NCBI RefSeq assembly: GCF_018406605.1 | Contig: NZ_AP024545.1 | Location: forward strand, 2,170,001 to 2,234,000 | Direction: 5' to 3' | From: Noviluteimonas caseinilytica | GTDB lineage: Bacteria > Pseudomonadota > Gammaproteobacteria > Xanthomonadales > Xanthomonadaceae | DNA length: 64,000 bases | Shown: positions 47,185 through 56,676 of the stretch, in pieces | Layout: every line of letters starts with the position of its first letter | Position numbering within the stretch: position 1 is the stretch's first letter | Made by a program: the position numbers and the translations under genes | Notes under the pieces: model-generated | The model's input: the letters and a program-made list of their open reading frames with translations, nothing else | Database searches by the model: none | What the model was told of the DNA's origin: nothing

Positions 47185-48387
47185 TCACGCAAGAGGGGCC
47201 TGCGCGACGGCGACGGCGGGCACGTCGTCGAGCAGTTCGGCGATCGCGTCGGCCGCGCGCGCGGAGGCATCGCGGCGCAAGGCCAGGTGCAGGGCGCGGA
47301 AGGTCGGCTGCAGCATCGCGCCCGCGTCCGGCGTGCGCAGGAACGGCAGCAGCGCGGCGGCGAGCTTGTCGGGCGTGCAGTCGTCCTGCAGCAGTTCGGG
47401 GACGATGGGTTCGCCGGCCAGCACGTTCGGCAGCGAGACCGACTGCACTTTCAGCAAGCCGAACGCCCGCACGATCGCGTGGCTGAGCGGCGCGAGCCGA
47501 TAGCCCACGACCATCGGCCGCTTGCACAGCATCGCTTCGAGCGCGGCCGTGCCGGAGGCGAGGAGCACGGCGTCGCTGGCGATCATCGCGCGCTGCGCCT
47601 GGCCGTCGAGGATCGTCACGTCGAAGGCGTCGTTCGATGTGCGCAAGGCGTCGATGGCCGCGCGGCAGGGCGCGTTGGCCGCGGGCACCACGACGCGGAG
47701 CTTCGGGATGTCGCGCGCGAGGCGCGAAGCGGCGTCGAAGAAGATGCGGCCCAGGCGCTGGATCTCGCCGACGCGCGAGCCCGGCAGGATCGCGAGCACG
47801 TGGTCGTCCGGCGCGAAGCCGAGCGCTTCGCGCGCGGCCATGCGATCCGGTTCCAGCGGCAATGCGTCGGCGAGCGGATGGCCGATGTAGCGCGCATCGA
47901 TGCCGTGGCGCGCGTAGATGGGTGGTTCCATCGGGAACAGGCACAGCACGCGATCCGCGCTGCGGCCGATCTTCGCGGCGCGCGATTCGCGCCACGCCCA
48001 CACCGACGGGCTGACGTCGTGCACGGTGCGGATGCCGCGCTGCTTGAGCCAGCGTTCGACGGGCAAATTGAAATCGGGGGCGTCGATGCCGATGAAGACA
48101 TCGGGTTGCCACGCGAGCATGCGCGCGCGGAAGACCGAACGCAGCGCCAGCAGGCGCGGCAGGTGCGCGAGCACTTCGGCCAGGCCCATCACGGCGAGTT
48201 CGGCGGCGTCGTGCCAGGCGTCGAAGCCGGCCTGCCGCATCAACGGGCCGCCGATGCCGGCGAACTCCGCCTCGGGGAAGCGCGTGCGCAAGGCCTCGAT
48301 CAATCCGGCGCCCAGCTGGTCGCCGGAGGTTTCGCCCGCGACGAGGCCGATGCGGAAGGCGCGGCGCGGGGCGTCGGCCGGGGTCAT
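47185..48387 (-). CDS. lpxB: Lipid-A-disaccharide synthase
   Basis: The 400-residue glycosyltransferase condenses UDP-2,3-diacylglucosamine with lipid X to form the lipid A disaccharide. Features are the opening FRIGLVAGETSGDQLGAGLI, the region PSVWAWRESRAAKI, ILPGSRVGEIQRL and the conserved ASGTAALEAMLCKRPMVVGYR. It starts 4 nt after lpxA, within the lpx operon. The start at 48387 is preferred to an in-frame upstream Met at 48447. Confidence 0.96.
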   Translation of the reverse strand: MTPADAPRRAFRIGLVAGETSGDQLGAGLIEALRTRFPEAEFAGIGGPLMRQAGFDAWHDAAELAVMGLAEVLAHLPRLLALRSVFRARMLAWQPDVFIGIDAPDFNLPVERWLKQRGIRTVHDVSPSVWAWRESRAAKIGRSADRVLCLFPMEPPIYARHGIDARYIGHPLADALPLEPDRMAAREALGFAPDDHVLAILPGSRVGEIQRLGRIFFDAASRLARDIPKLRVVVPAANAPCRAAIDALRTSNDAFDVTILDGQAQRAMIASDAVLLASGTAALEAMLCKRPMVVGYRLAPLSHAIVRAFGLLKVQSVSLPNVLAGEPIVPELLQDDCTPDKLAAALLPFLRTPDAGAMLQPTFRALHLALRRDASARAADAIAELLDDVPAVAVAQAPLA

Positions 48388-48391
48388 CGCG

Positions 48392-49192
48392 TCAGCGCAG
48401 CAGTGCGCGTTCGCCGCGCGCGATGAAGTCGCGCATGGCGCGCACATCGATGCTGTCGCGGGCCTGTTCGTCCAGTTGCGCCAGCGCCTCGTCGAGCTTC
48501 GCGCCGGAGACGTAGAGCGTGCGGTACGCGCGCTTGATCGCCGAGACGCGCGCGGCGTCGAAGCCGCGGCGCTTGAGGCCTTCGGCGTTGATGCCGCGCG
48601 GACGGCCGTAGCCTTCCTGCGCCACCATCACGAAGGGCGGCACGTCGCCGTTGACGAACGCGCCCATGCCGACGAAGGCGTGGTCGCCGATGCGGCAGAA
48701 CTGGTGCACGCCGACGAAGCCGCTCAGGATCACCTGGTCGCCCACTTCCACGTGCCCGGCCAGCGTGGCGTTGTTGGAGAAGATGCAGCCGTTGCCGACG
48801 ATGCAATCGTGCGCCACGTGCACGTAGGCGAGCAGCCAGTTGCCGTTGCCGATGCGCGTGGTGCCGCCGCCGTTGCCGGTGCCGCGGCTGATCGTGGTGA
48901 ATTCGCGGATGACGTTGTCGTCGCCGATCACCAGTTCGGTGCGTTCGCCGGCGAACTTCTTGTCCTGCGGATCGCCGCCGATGGCGGCGTGAGCGTGGAA
49001 ATGGTTGCGCGCGCCGATGCGCGTGGGGCCGGTGATCGTGCAGTGCGGGCCGACGATGGTGTCGTCGCCGATCTCCACGTCCGCGCCGATGACGCAGAAC
49101 GCACCGATGCGCACGTTCGCGCCGAGGCGCGCGCCGGGATCCACTTGCGCGCTCGGGTGGACGGCTGCGCTGGCGTGCACCTGCGCGCTCAT
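48392..49192 (-). CDS. lpxA: UDP-N-acetylglucosamine acyltransferase
   Basis: The 266-residue enzyme performs the first step of lipid A synthesis. The left-handed beta-helix hexapeptide repeats (VHPSAQVDPGARLGANVRIG) are evident, the catalytic histidine lies in LAYVHVAHDCIVGNG, and the C-terminal helical domain begins near NAEGLKRRGFDAARVSAIKRAY. It lies 4 nt from fabZ and 4 nt from lpxB. Confidence 0.96.
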   Translation of the reverse strand: MSAQVHASAAVHPSAQVDPGARLGANVRIGAFCVIGADVEIGDDTIVGPHCTITGPTRIGARNHFHAHAAIGGDPQDKKFAGERTELVIGDDNVIREFTTISRGTGNGGGTTRIGNGNWLLAYVHVAHDCIVGNGCIFSNNATLAGHVEVGDQVILSGFVGVHQFCRIGDHAFVGMGAFVNGDVPPFVMVAQEGYGRPRGINAEGLKRRGFDAARVSAIKRAYRTLYVSGAKLDEALAQLDEQARDSIDVRAMRDFIARGERALLR

Positions 49193-49196
49193 GCGG

Positions 49197-49646
49197 TCAG
49201 GCCTTCACTTCCGCGCACAGGATGTCGGCGCAGGCGACGTGTTCGCCGTCCACGCGCGCGATGCCGTTGTACATGGCCATGTTGCGGATGGTGCGCTTGA
49301 GCACGACTTCCAGCACCAGCTGGTCGCCGGGCACCACCATCTTGGTGAACTTCGCGTTGTCGATCTTCACCAGGTAGAACAACTTGCCGGCCGCGCCTTC
49401 GCCGTGCGAGAGCTGCGTGAGCAGGCCGCCGGTCTGCGCGAGCGCTTCGATCACCAGCACGCCTGGCATCACCGGGTGGCCGGGGAAGTGGCCGTTGAAG
49501 AACGGCTCGTTGATCGTGACGTTCTTCAGGCCGACGATGCGCTTGTGCGCTTCGAATTCGGTCACGCGGTCGACCAGCAGGAAGGGATAGCGGTGCGGCA
49601 GCAGTTCCTGGATCGCCAGCACGTCGAGGGGGAGTTGCACGTCCAT
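49197..49646 (-). CDS. fabZ: 3-hydroxyacyl-ACP dehydratase FabZ
   Basis: The 149-residue enzyme dehydrates beta-hydroxyacyl-ACP in fatty acid elongation. The hot-dog fold motif LLPHRYPFLLVDRVTEFE, and the catalytic region NEPFFNGHFPGHPVMPGVLVIEALAQ, are complete. It sits between lpxD and lpxA, where the shared R-3-hydroxyacyl-ACP pool links fatty acid and lipid A synthesis. The start codon is 6 nt from lpxD's stop. Confidence 0.97.
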   Translation of the reverse strand: MDVQLPLDVLAIQELLPHRYPFLLVDRVTEFEAHKRIVGLKNVTINEPFFNGHFPGHPVMPGVLVIEALAQTGGLLTQLSHGEGAAGKLFYLVKIDNAKFTKMVVPGDQLVLEVVLKRTIRNMAMYNGIARVDGEHVACADILCAEVKA

Positions 49647-49652
49647 CGTTCG

Positions 49653-50669
49653 TCAGTCCTTGTCGCCGGCCGACAGGCGTCGGGCCATGGCGTCGAGTTG
49701 CTTGAAGCGGGCGGCGCTCTTGCGCCACGCGCGATTGTCCATGATCGGCGTGCCGGAGGAGTATTCGCCCGGTTCGCGGATGCTGTGGGTGACCAGGCTC
49801 ATCGCGGTCACGATGACGCGGTCGCACACTTCCAGGTGCCCCAGCACGCCGGCGCCGCCGCCGATGAGGCAGTAGCGGCCGATCTTCGCGCTGCCGGCCA
49901 CCGCGGCGCAGCCGGCCATCGCGGTGTGCGCGCCGATGGTCACGTTGTGGCCGACCTGGATCTGGTTGTCCAGGCGCACGTCTTCCTCGAGCACGGTGTC
50001 GCCGAGGGCGCCGCGGTCGATGGTGGTGTTGGCGCCGATCTCGCAGTCGTCGCCGACTACCACACCGCCGAGCTGCGGCACCTTGATCCAGTGGCCGGCA
50101 TCCATCGCCAGGCCGAAGCCGTCGGCGCCGAGCACGGCGCCCGGATGGATGCGCACGCGCTTGCCGAGGCGCACGCGCACGACCAGCGTGACGCGCGCGA
50201 TGAGTTGCGCGCCGTCGCCCACGATGCAGTCGTCGCCGACGATGCAGCCGGGCCCGAGCATCGCGCCCGCACCCACCACGCTGCGCGCGCCGATGACGAC
50301 GTGCGGGCCCAGGTGCGCGGTGGGATCGACGGTGGCCGTGGGATCCACGACGGCCGTCGCATGCACGCCGGGCGGCGCGACGACGACCGGTTCGAACAAG
50401 GCGGAGATGCGCGCGAACGTGGCGTACGGATCGCGCGCGACGAGGGCGTTGCCGGTGAAGCCTTCGGCATCCTCGGCGCGCATCACCACGAGGCTGGCCT
50501 GCGTCTGCGCGAGCTGCGCGCGGTAACGCGGGTTGGCGAGGAAGGCGAGGGTGCCGGGCCCGGCGTCGGCCAACGTGGCCACGCCGTGCACGGTGGTCGC
50601 CGGATCGCCGGCGACTTCCAGGCCGAACCGCGACGCCAGGTCTGCTGCGCTGTACGTCGCGTCGCTCAT
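49653..50669 (-). CDS. lpxD: UDP-3-O-(3-hydroxyacyl)glucosamine N-acyltransferase
   Basis: The 338-residue enzyme adds the second acyl chain to the lipid A precursor. It has the N-terminal uridine-binding domain (VHGVATLADAGPGTLAFLANPRYR), the beta-helix repeats with GDDCEIGANTTIDRGAL and the catalytic-histidine region QVGHNVTIGAHT. The C-terminal helix ends in RRLSAGDKD. It begins 25 nt after bamA, leaving no room for skp, which often lies here. Confidence 0.95.
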   Translation of the reverse strand: MSDATYSAADLASRFGLEVAGDPATTVHGVATLADAGPGTLAFLANPRYRAQLAQTQASLVVMRAEDAEGFTGNALVARDPYATFARISALFEPVVVAPPGVHATAVVDPTATVDPTAHLGPHVVIGARSVVGAGAMLGPGCIVGDDCIVGDGAQLIARVTLVVRVRLGKRVRIHPGAVLGADGFGLAMDAGHWIKVPQLGGVVVGDDCEIGANTTIDRGALGDTVLEEDVRLDNQIQVGHNVTIGAHTAMAGCAAVAGSAKIGRYCLIGGGAGVLGHLEVCDRVIVTAMSLVTHSIREPGEYSSGTPIMDNRAWRKSAARFKQLDAMARRLSAGDKD

Positions 50670-50694
50670 GCGTTGCGTGTCCTGACGACGCGCG

Positions 50695-53211
50695 TCAGAA
50701 CTGCCCGCCGAAGCTGAACTGCAGGCGTTCGGTTTCGTCGGCCGGCAGGAACGTGACCGGGTCGATCTTGTCCTGCGACTTGATCGGGATCGCGTAGCTG
50801 ATCGACAGCGGACCCATCGGCGAACGCCACAGCAGCGCCACGCCCGTGGAGGCGCGCAGTTCGCCGGCGTCGAAGGCGTCGAAGCTTTCGAACACGTTGC
50901 CGAAGTCGACGAACGCCGAGATGCGCGCCGCCGGGGAATCGAACAGCTTCGGGAACACCAGTTCGAACGTGCCCACGGTCTTCAGCGCGCCGCCGATCGG
51001 CTGCCACACGCCGGTGAATTCGCGCGGGCCGAGGGAGTTGTCGACGAAGCCGCGCACGCGGCCCGCCGAGCTGATGCCGCCCGCGTAGAAGTTCTCGAAG
51101 AACGGCATCGCATCGCTGTTGACGGTGCGCAGGAAGTCGTCGGACGCCGGCGTGCAGGGCACGGTCATGTTCACGCACAGGTCGCGCGTCTGGAAGCTGC
51201 CGTAGTTGTCGCCGTAGCCGACGTCGAAGCCGGTGAGCAGGATCAGCGACTGGCTGAGCGGCCAGTATTTCTGGAACTCGTATTCGGCCTTGTAGTACTG
51301 CGCGGTGGAACCGGGTAGTGCGATTTCGAGGCTGGCGCGCTGGTACGTGCCGCGCGACGGCATGAAGTAGTCGTTGCGCGTGTCGCGCGCGTAGGCCAGC
51401 TGCGTGCGCCAGGCATGGAACGTGTTCTGGCCGACGGCGTCGATGTAGTCGCGGAAGCTGCGCGGCGTGCCCAGCGAGGTGAGGATCTCGTTGGTGTCGA
51501 TGCCCACCAGCGCCGAGACGGTGTCGTACTCGGTGATCGGCAGGCCCAGGAACACCTGCGCCGAACCGCTGTTGGTGGAGTAGTTGGCCACGCCGAAGTC
51601 GGAGTAGTCGAACTCGCGCCACCAGAAGTTGTAGCCCAGCGACATGCCTTCGTCGGTGAAGTACGGGTTGGTGAACGAGAAGTCGTAGCGCTTCTGGTAG
51701 CTGGACTGCTGCGCGGCCATGCTCACGCGGTTGCCGCTGCCCAGGAAGTTGTTCTCGGACAGCTGCACCGACAGGTTGACGCCCGACAGCTGCGAGTAAC
51801 CCACGCCGAACATGAAGCTGCCCGAGGTGGTTTCCTTGACGGTGAAGGTGACGTCCACCTGGTCGTCGCTGCCGGCGACCGGCACGTTCTCCACTTCCAC
51901 GGTTTCGAAGTAGCCCAGGCGCTGCAGGCGGACCTTCGAACGGTCGACCGCGGCCTGCGAATACCACGCGCCTTCGAACTGGCGCAGTTCGCGGCGCAGC
52001 ACTTCGTCGGCGGTGCGCGTGTTGCCCTTGAACACGATCTGGCGGACGTTGACGCGCGGGCCCGGCACGACCTGGAAGTTGATCCCGACCGTCTTGGCCT
52101 GCTGGTCGACGTCCGGGATCGGGTTCACCTGCGCGAACGCATAGCCGATGTTGGCGAGGTTGGCGGTGATGGTGTCCGACGTGTACTCCAGCAGCGCGCG
52201 CGAGAAGATCTGACCCTTCTTCACCGGCACCATGCGCTCGACGTCTTCCTGCGGCAGGACCGTGTCGCCGGTGACCTTCACGCTGGAGATCGTGTACTGC
52301 TCGCCTTCGCTGATGCCGGCGGTGAGGTACATGTCGCGCTTGTCGGGGCTGATCGAGACCTCGGTGGAATCGAGGCTGAAATCGACGTAGCCGCGGTCGA
52401 GGTACCAGCTGTTGAGCTTCTCGATGTCGCCGGAAAGCTTTTCGCGCGAGTACTGGTCGTCGCGCTTGTACCAGGACAGCCAGTTGTGTTCCTTGGATTC
52501 CCAGTTGTCCGTGATCGCCTCGTCGGAGAACTTCTCGTTGCCGACCAGGTTGATGTGCTGGATCTTGGCGGCCTTGCCTTCCTTGATCGTGATCGTGACA
52601 TCGACGCGGTTGCGGTCCAGGCGCGCCACGGTGGGCGTGATCTGGACGTTGTACTTGCCGCGGTTGTTGTACTGGCGGTTGAGCTCCTGGGTGACGCGGT
52701 CCAGGCTCAGGCGGTCGAAGGTCTCGCCTTCGGACAGGCCGATTTCCTTCAGGCCCTTCGTCAGGTCTTCGGTCTTGATGTCCTTGTTGCCGGTCAACGT
52801 GAGCTTGTTGATGGCGGGACGCTCGACGACCGTGATCACCAGGATGTCGCCCTGGCGATCGAGGTGCACGTCTTCGAAGAAGCCGGTCTTGTACAGCGCG
52901 CGGATGGACTCGGCGGCCGAGGCGGCATCCAGCGTGTCGCCCCGCTGCACGGGCAGGTAGGTGAACACCGTGCCCGCGGAGATGCGCTGCAGGCCCTCGA
53001 TGCGGATGTCGCTGATGGTGAACGCGGACGCATCGACCGTGGACGGCACGTAGCCGGTGGCGGCGGGCTGCGCCAGCGGGCCGGGCGCGGTGGACTGCGC
53101 GGGCGTGCCACCGGGGACGGAGAAGGGATCTGCAACCTGTGCGGCCGCGGGAGCGGCGATCGCCGAAGCGAGGGCAAGGGCGAGCAGGCGGCGGGGCAGG
53201 TGTCGCGTCAT
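50695..53211 (-). CDS. bamA: Outer membrane protein assembly factor BamA
   Basis: The 838-residue protein is the core of the BAM complex that inserts beta-barrel proteins into the outer membrane. A signal peptide (LALALASAIAAPAAAQ), a short Pro/Gly/Thr-rich linker, five POTRA domains (first SDIRIEGLQRISAGTVFTYL) and a 16-strand barrel with the conserved RVRGF motif and a C-terminal Phe (FSFGGQF) are present. The ATG at 53211 is preferred to an in-frame GTG at 53217. The linker before POTRA1 is longer than in E. coli. Confidence 0.96.
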   Translation of the reverse strand: MTRHLPRRLLALALASAIAAPAAAQVADPFSVPGGTPAQSTAPGPLAQPAATGYVPSTVDASAFTISDIRIEGLQRISAGTVFTYLPVQRGDTLDAASAAESIRALYKTGFFEDVHLDRQGDILVITVVERPAINKLTLTGNKDIKTEDLTKGLKEIGLSEGETFDRLSLDRVTQELNRQYNNRGKYNVQITPTVARLDRNRVDVTITIKEGKAAKIQHINLVGNEKFSDEAITDNWESKEHNWLSWYKRDDQYSREKLSGDIEKLNSWYLDRGYVDFSLDSTEVSISPDKRDMYLTAGISEGEQYTISSVKVTGDTVLPQEDVERMVPVKKGQIFSRALLEYTSDTITANLANIGYAFAQVNPIPDVDQQAKTVGINFQVVPGPRVNVRQIVFKGNTRTADEVLRRELRQFEGAWYSQAAVDRSKVRLQRLGYFETVEVENVPVAGSDDQVDVTFTVKETTSGSFMFGVGYSQLSGVNLSVQLSENNFLGSGNRVSMAAQQSSYQKRYDFSFTNPYFTDEGMSLGYNFWWREFDYSDFGVANYSTNSGSAQVFLGLPITEYDTVSALVGIDTNEILTSLGTPRSFRDYIDAVGQNTFHAWRTQLAYARDTRNDYFMPSRGTYQRASLEIALPGSTAQYYKAEYEFQKYWPLSQSLILLTGFDVGYGDNYGSFQTRDLCVNMTVPCTPASDDFLRTVNSDAMPFFENFYAGGISSAGRVRGFVDNSLGPREFTGVWQPIGGALKTVGTFELVFPKLFDSPAARISAFVDFGNVFESFDAFDAGELRASTGVALLWRSPMGPLSISYAIPIKSQDKIDPVTFLPADETERLQFSFGGQF

Positions 53212-53293
53212 CGTCACGTCCGGTTGGGGGTCGGTGCCACGGTCGGTGGCTGGGTCGCAGGGCAGGGCGCGCCGGGGGCCGGCAGCAGGAAGA

Positions 53294-54658
53294 TCACCAA
53301 TGGAGCAGTCGGTTCAACAGCACGTCGTTGAACAGCGCCAACCCCATCAGGCCAACCAGCAGCACCAGGCCCACGTATTGTCCGGCAGCCATCGCCCGCT
53401 CGCTCAATGGGCTGCCCTTGACCAACTCGATAAGGTAGTACAAGAGGTGTCCACCGTCCAAGAGCGGGATGGGCAAGAGGTTGAGGATCGCCAGACTGAG
53501 CGACAACAGGGCCAGGAAGTTCAGGAACCAGCCCAGCCCGAGTTGCGCGGTGGCATTGGCGGCGCGGGCCGTGGTGACGGGGCCCGTCACGTACTTCAGC
53601 GACATCTGGCCGGTGACCATGCGCTTGATCAGGCCGGTGATCTGCCCGGTGAGCTCGCCGGTGGCCTTGAAGGCCTGCGGCACGGCCGCGAGGGGCCCGT
53701 AGCGCAGCATCGCGTCGAAGGCCGGCTGGGTGGCCTTGGCGCTGACGATGCCCAGGCCCACGATTTCGCGGCCATCGGGCTGCTTCAGCTTGCCGGGCGT
53801 GATTTCGAGCGCGAGGCGTTCGCCTTCGCGCTGCACTTCGATCATCCCGGGGCCGCCGCGCGCGGCGAGCGCGCGCACCTTCGGCGCGATGTCGTCGAAG
53901 CTTTCGACCGGCTGGCCGTCCACGGCGGTGACGCGGTCGTCCTGCGCGAGGATCCCGTAGGCCGGCGCGCCCTTGGTGATGTCGCCGATCACCGGCGGCA
54001 CCAGCATGTGGCGCGGCACCAGGCCCATCAGGCGGACCGCGTTGGTCTCGTCGAAGCCCTGCGGCATCTTCGACAGGTCCAGCGTGCGGCGCGCGGTACC
54101 GCCCTCGCGCGTGCGCACGTCGATCTGCACCGGCTTGCGATCGATCGCCGAAATGGTGAGCGCGTACTGCGCCTCGGTCCAAGTCGGCGTGTCGCTGCCG
54201 TCGATTTTCTGGATGACATCGCCGGTGCGCAGGCCCGCCTGCGCGGCGATGCCCTGCGCGCTGCCGACGGCCGCCGCGTAATCGGGACGCCCGACGACGA
54301 ACATCGCCCACAGCAGGAACACGCACAGCACGAGGTTGGCGAGCGGACCGGCGGCGGCGATCGCGATGCGCTGGCCGACGGGTTTCGCGGCGAGCGTCTG
54401 CGCCTGCAGCGCGGGCGTGTACTGGTCGTCGCGCTCGTCGAGCATGCGCACGTAGCCGCCGAGCGGCAGCATCGCGACGACGTATTCGGTGCCGTCCTTG
54501 CCGCGGCGCAGCCACAGCGGGCGGCCGAAGCCGACGGAGAAGCGCAGCACCTTCACCCCGCAGCGGCGCGCGACGAAGAAGTGTCCGAATTCGTGGATGG
54601 TGACGAGCACGCCGAGTGCGACGATGAACCACCACGCAGAGCCGATCGTTTCGCCCAT
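53294..54658 (-). CDS. rseP: Regulator of sigma-E protease RseP
   Basis: The 454-residue intramembrane metalloprotease cleaves anti-sigma-E (RseA) after DegS and removes signal peptides. HEFGH (His22, Glu23, His26) and the LDG motif in LPIPLLDGGHLLYY provide the zinc site. Two PDZ domains lie between them (GIAAQAGLRTGDVIQKIDG and GILAQDDRVTAVDGQPVESF). It lies between dxr and bamA, the usual order in gammaproteobacteria. Confidence 0.96.
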   Translation of the reverse strand: MGETIGSAWWFIVALGVLVTIHEFGHFFVARRCGVKVLRFSVGFGRPLWLRRGKDGTEYVVAMLPLGGYVRMLDERDDQYTPALQAQTLAAKPVGQRIAIAAAGPLANLVLCVFLLWAMFVVGRPDYAAAVGSAQGIAAQAGLRTGDVIQKIDGSDTPTWTEAQYALTISAIDRKPVQIDVRTREGGTARRTLDLSKMPQGFDETNAVRLMGLVPRHMLVPPVIGDITKGAPAYGILAQDDRVTAVDGQPVESFDDIAPKVRALAARGGPGMIEVQREGERLALEITPGKLKQPDGREIVGLGIVSAKATQPAFDAMLRYGPLAAVPQAFKATGELTGQITGLIKRMVTGQMSLKYVTGPVTTARAANATAQLGLGWFLNFLALLSLSLAILNLLPIPLLDGGHLLYYLIELVKGSPLSERAMAAGQYVGLVLLVGLMGLALFNDVLLNRLLHW

Positions 54659-54661
54659 TGC

Positions 54662-55837
54662 TCAGTCTCGGTCGTGGATGCGGACGATGGCGCGCCCGGC
54701 ATGCTCGCGCGCGGCCCGGTCGGCCTCGCGGAGGATGTCGAGCGTGCCGGCGGGGGTGGCGGGCAGCGCGGCCAGGGTGTCCTCGACCAGCGCGGGGATG
54801 CCTAGGAAGCCCACGCGGCCCTGAAGAAAGGCTGAAACCGCGACTTCGTTGGCGGCATTCAAGATCGCCGGCGCCGTGCCGCCCGCTTCCAGCGCGGAAT
54901 ACGCCAGGCCCAGGCACGGGAAAGCGGCGCGATCCGGGGCTTCGAACTCCAGCGTGCCGTGCTGCAGCAGGTCGAGCGTGCCGACGCCCGAGGCCACGCG
55001 TTCCGGCCAGGCCAGGCCGACGGCGAGCGCAGTGCGCATGTCGGGCAGGCCGAGCTGCGCGAGCGTGCTGCCGTCGACGAAATGCACCAGCGAATGCACG
55101 AGGCTCTGCGGATGCACGAGCACGTCGATGCGCGACGCATCCACGCCGAACAGGTGATGCGCCTCGATCACTTCGAGGCCCTTGTTCATCAGCGTGGCCG
55201 AATCGACCGAGATCTTCGGCCCCATCGACCACTTGGGATGCGCGACGGCCTGCGCCGGCGTGACATCGGCCAGCTGCGCGCGCGTGCGTCCGCGGAACGG
55301 ACCGCCCGACGCCGTGAGGCAGATGCGTGCGAGCCCCGCGTGCGCCGCCGCGTCGGGCAGGCACTGGAAGATCGCGTTGTGTTCGCTGTCGATCGGCACG
55401 ATCGTTGCGCCGGCGGCGTGCGCGGCGCGCGTGAGCAGTTCGCCGGCGAGGACGAGGGATTCCTTGTTCGCGAGCAGCAGGCGCTTGCCGGCTTGCGCCG
55501 CAGCGAGCGTGGAGCGCAATCCCGCGGCGCCGACGATGGCGGCGACGACGGTGTCGCACGCATCCCCGGCCACGAGTGCATCGAGGGCGTCTTCGCCGGT
55601 GTGCGCCTGCGTCGGCAGGCCGGCCTCGCGCAAGCCATCGCGCAACGCCGCGAACTTCGCGCCATCGGCGATCACCGCGTGGTCGGGCCGGTGCGTGCGG
55701 CACAACGCCAGCAACGCGTCCACCTGCGATCCGGCCGCGAGCACGCTCGCGCGCATCCGCTGCGGATGCCGCGCGATGACGTCGAGCGCGCTGCACCCGA
55801 TCGAACCGGTAGCGCCGAGGACTGCGACCCGTTGCAT
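54662..55837 (-). CDS. dxr: 1-deoxy-D-xylulose 5-phosphate reductoisomerase
   Basis: The 391-residue enzyme makes 2-C-methyl-D-erythritol 4-phosphate in the MEP isoprenoid pathway. The NADPH motif GATGSIGCSALDV, GKRLLLANKESLV, PIDSEHNAIFQCL and MGPKISVDSATLMNKGLE are complete. It is 2 nt from cdsA and 3 nt from rseP. Confidence 0.96.
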   Translation of the reverse strand: MQRVAVLGATGSIGCSALDVIARHPQRMRASVLAAGSQVDALLALCRTHRPDHAVIADGAKFAALRDGLREAGLPTQAHTGEDALDALVAGDACDTVVAAIVGAAGLRSTLAAAQAGKRLLLANKESLVLAGELLTRAAHAAGATIVPIDSEHNAIFQCLPDAAAHAGLARICLTASGGPFRGRTRAQLADVTPAQAVAHPKWSMGPKISVDSATLMNKGLEVIEAHHLFGVDASRIDVLVHPQSLVHSLVHFVDGSTLAQLGLPDMRTALAVGLAWPERVASGVGTLDLLQHGTLEFEAPDRAAFPCLGLAYSALEAGGTAPAILNAANEVAVSAFLQGRVGFLGIPALVEDTLAALPATPAGTLDILREADRAAREHAGRAIVRIHDRD

Positions 55838-55839
55838 CG

Positions 55840-56676
55840 TCAGAAGCCGAGGAGGCCCTTGCCCAGCGCGAACACGGGCAGCGCGGCCAGCACGCTGTCG
55901 ATGCGGTCGAGGATGCCGCCGTGCCCGGGGATGAGGTCGCCCGAATCCTTCGCGCCCACGTGGCGCTTGAGCAAGCTTTCGAAGAGATCGCCCACCACCG
56001 AGAAGCCCACCGTCACCACCACCACGATCGCCACCAGCGGCAACTGCGCCACGGTGGCGCCGGCGAAGGGCGCGGCGATCAACGACACGACCACTGCGGC
56101 GACGAGCCCGCCGACGAAGCCTTCGATCGTCTTGTTCGGGCTGATGCGCGGGCTGAGCTTGTGCTTGCCGAACTTGCGGCCCGCGAAATACGCACCCGAG
56201 TCCGCGGCCCAGCAGATGCCCAGCGCGATCAGCAGCCACACGTGGCCGTCGGGATCGCTGCCGTGGATCAGCGCGAGCGCGGCCCACGCCGGGATCACCG
56301 CCAGCGTGCCCGCGGCGAGCTTGAACATGCGCGCATGCGTGTCGTGGTCGGACGCGAATTCGAAATGCTTGAGCCACAACATCGCGAGCAGCCACCAGAC
56401 GACGCCGACCACCGTGGCGATCTGGAACAGCACGAAACTGAAACCCGTCGGCGTGCGCGAGGCCCACACGATGGCGACCATCAGCGCGAGGTTGGCCACC
56501 AGCAGCACCGTGCGGTGCAGCGTGTCGTCGATCTCCGACAGGCGGAACCATTCCCACAGGCCGGCCAGGAACAGGATGGCCGCCAGCATCACCAGCCACG
56601 GCGTGTCGACGAACAACACGGCGCCCACGGCGATCGGGGTCATGAACAGCGCGGCCAGCAATCGCGTGCGGGTCAT
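55840..56676 (-). CDS. cdsA: Phosphatidate cytidylyltransferase
   Basis: The 278-residue inner-membrane enzyme makes CDP-diacylglycerol, the precursor of all phospholipids. It has about eight hydrophobic segments and the CdsA signature (SPNKTIEGFVGGLVAAV, then GDLFESLLKRHVGAKDSGD and LIPGHGGILDRIDS). It overlaps uppS by 4 nt. Confidence 0.96.
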   Translation of the reverse strand: MTRTRLLAALFMTPIAVGAVLFVDTPWLVMLAAILFLAGLWEWFRLSEIDDTLHRTVLLVANLALMVAIVWASRTPTGFSFVLFQIATVVGVVWWLLAMLWLKHFEFASDHDTHARMFKLAAGTLAVIPAWAALALIHGSDPDGHVWLLIALGICWAADSGAYFAGRKFGKHKLSPRISPNKTIEGFVGGLVAAVVVSLIAAPFAGATVAQLPLVAIVVVVTVGFSVVGDLFESLLKRHVGAKDSGDLIPGHGGILDRIDSVLAALPVFALGKGLLGF

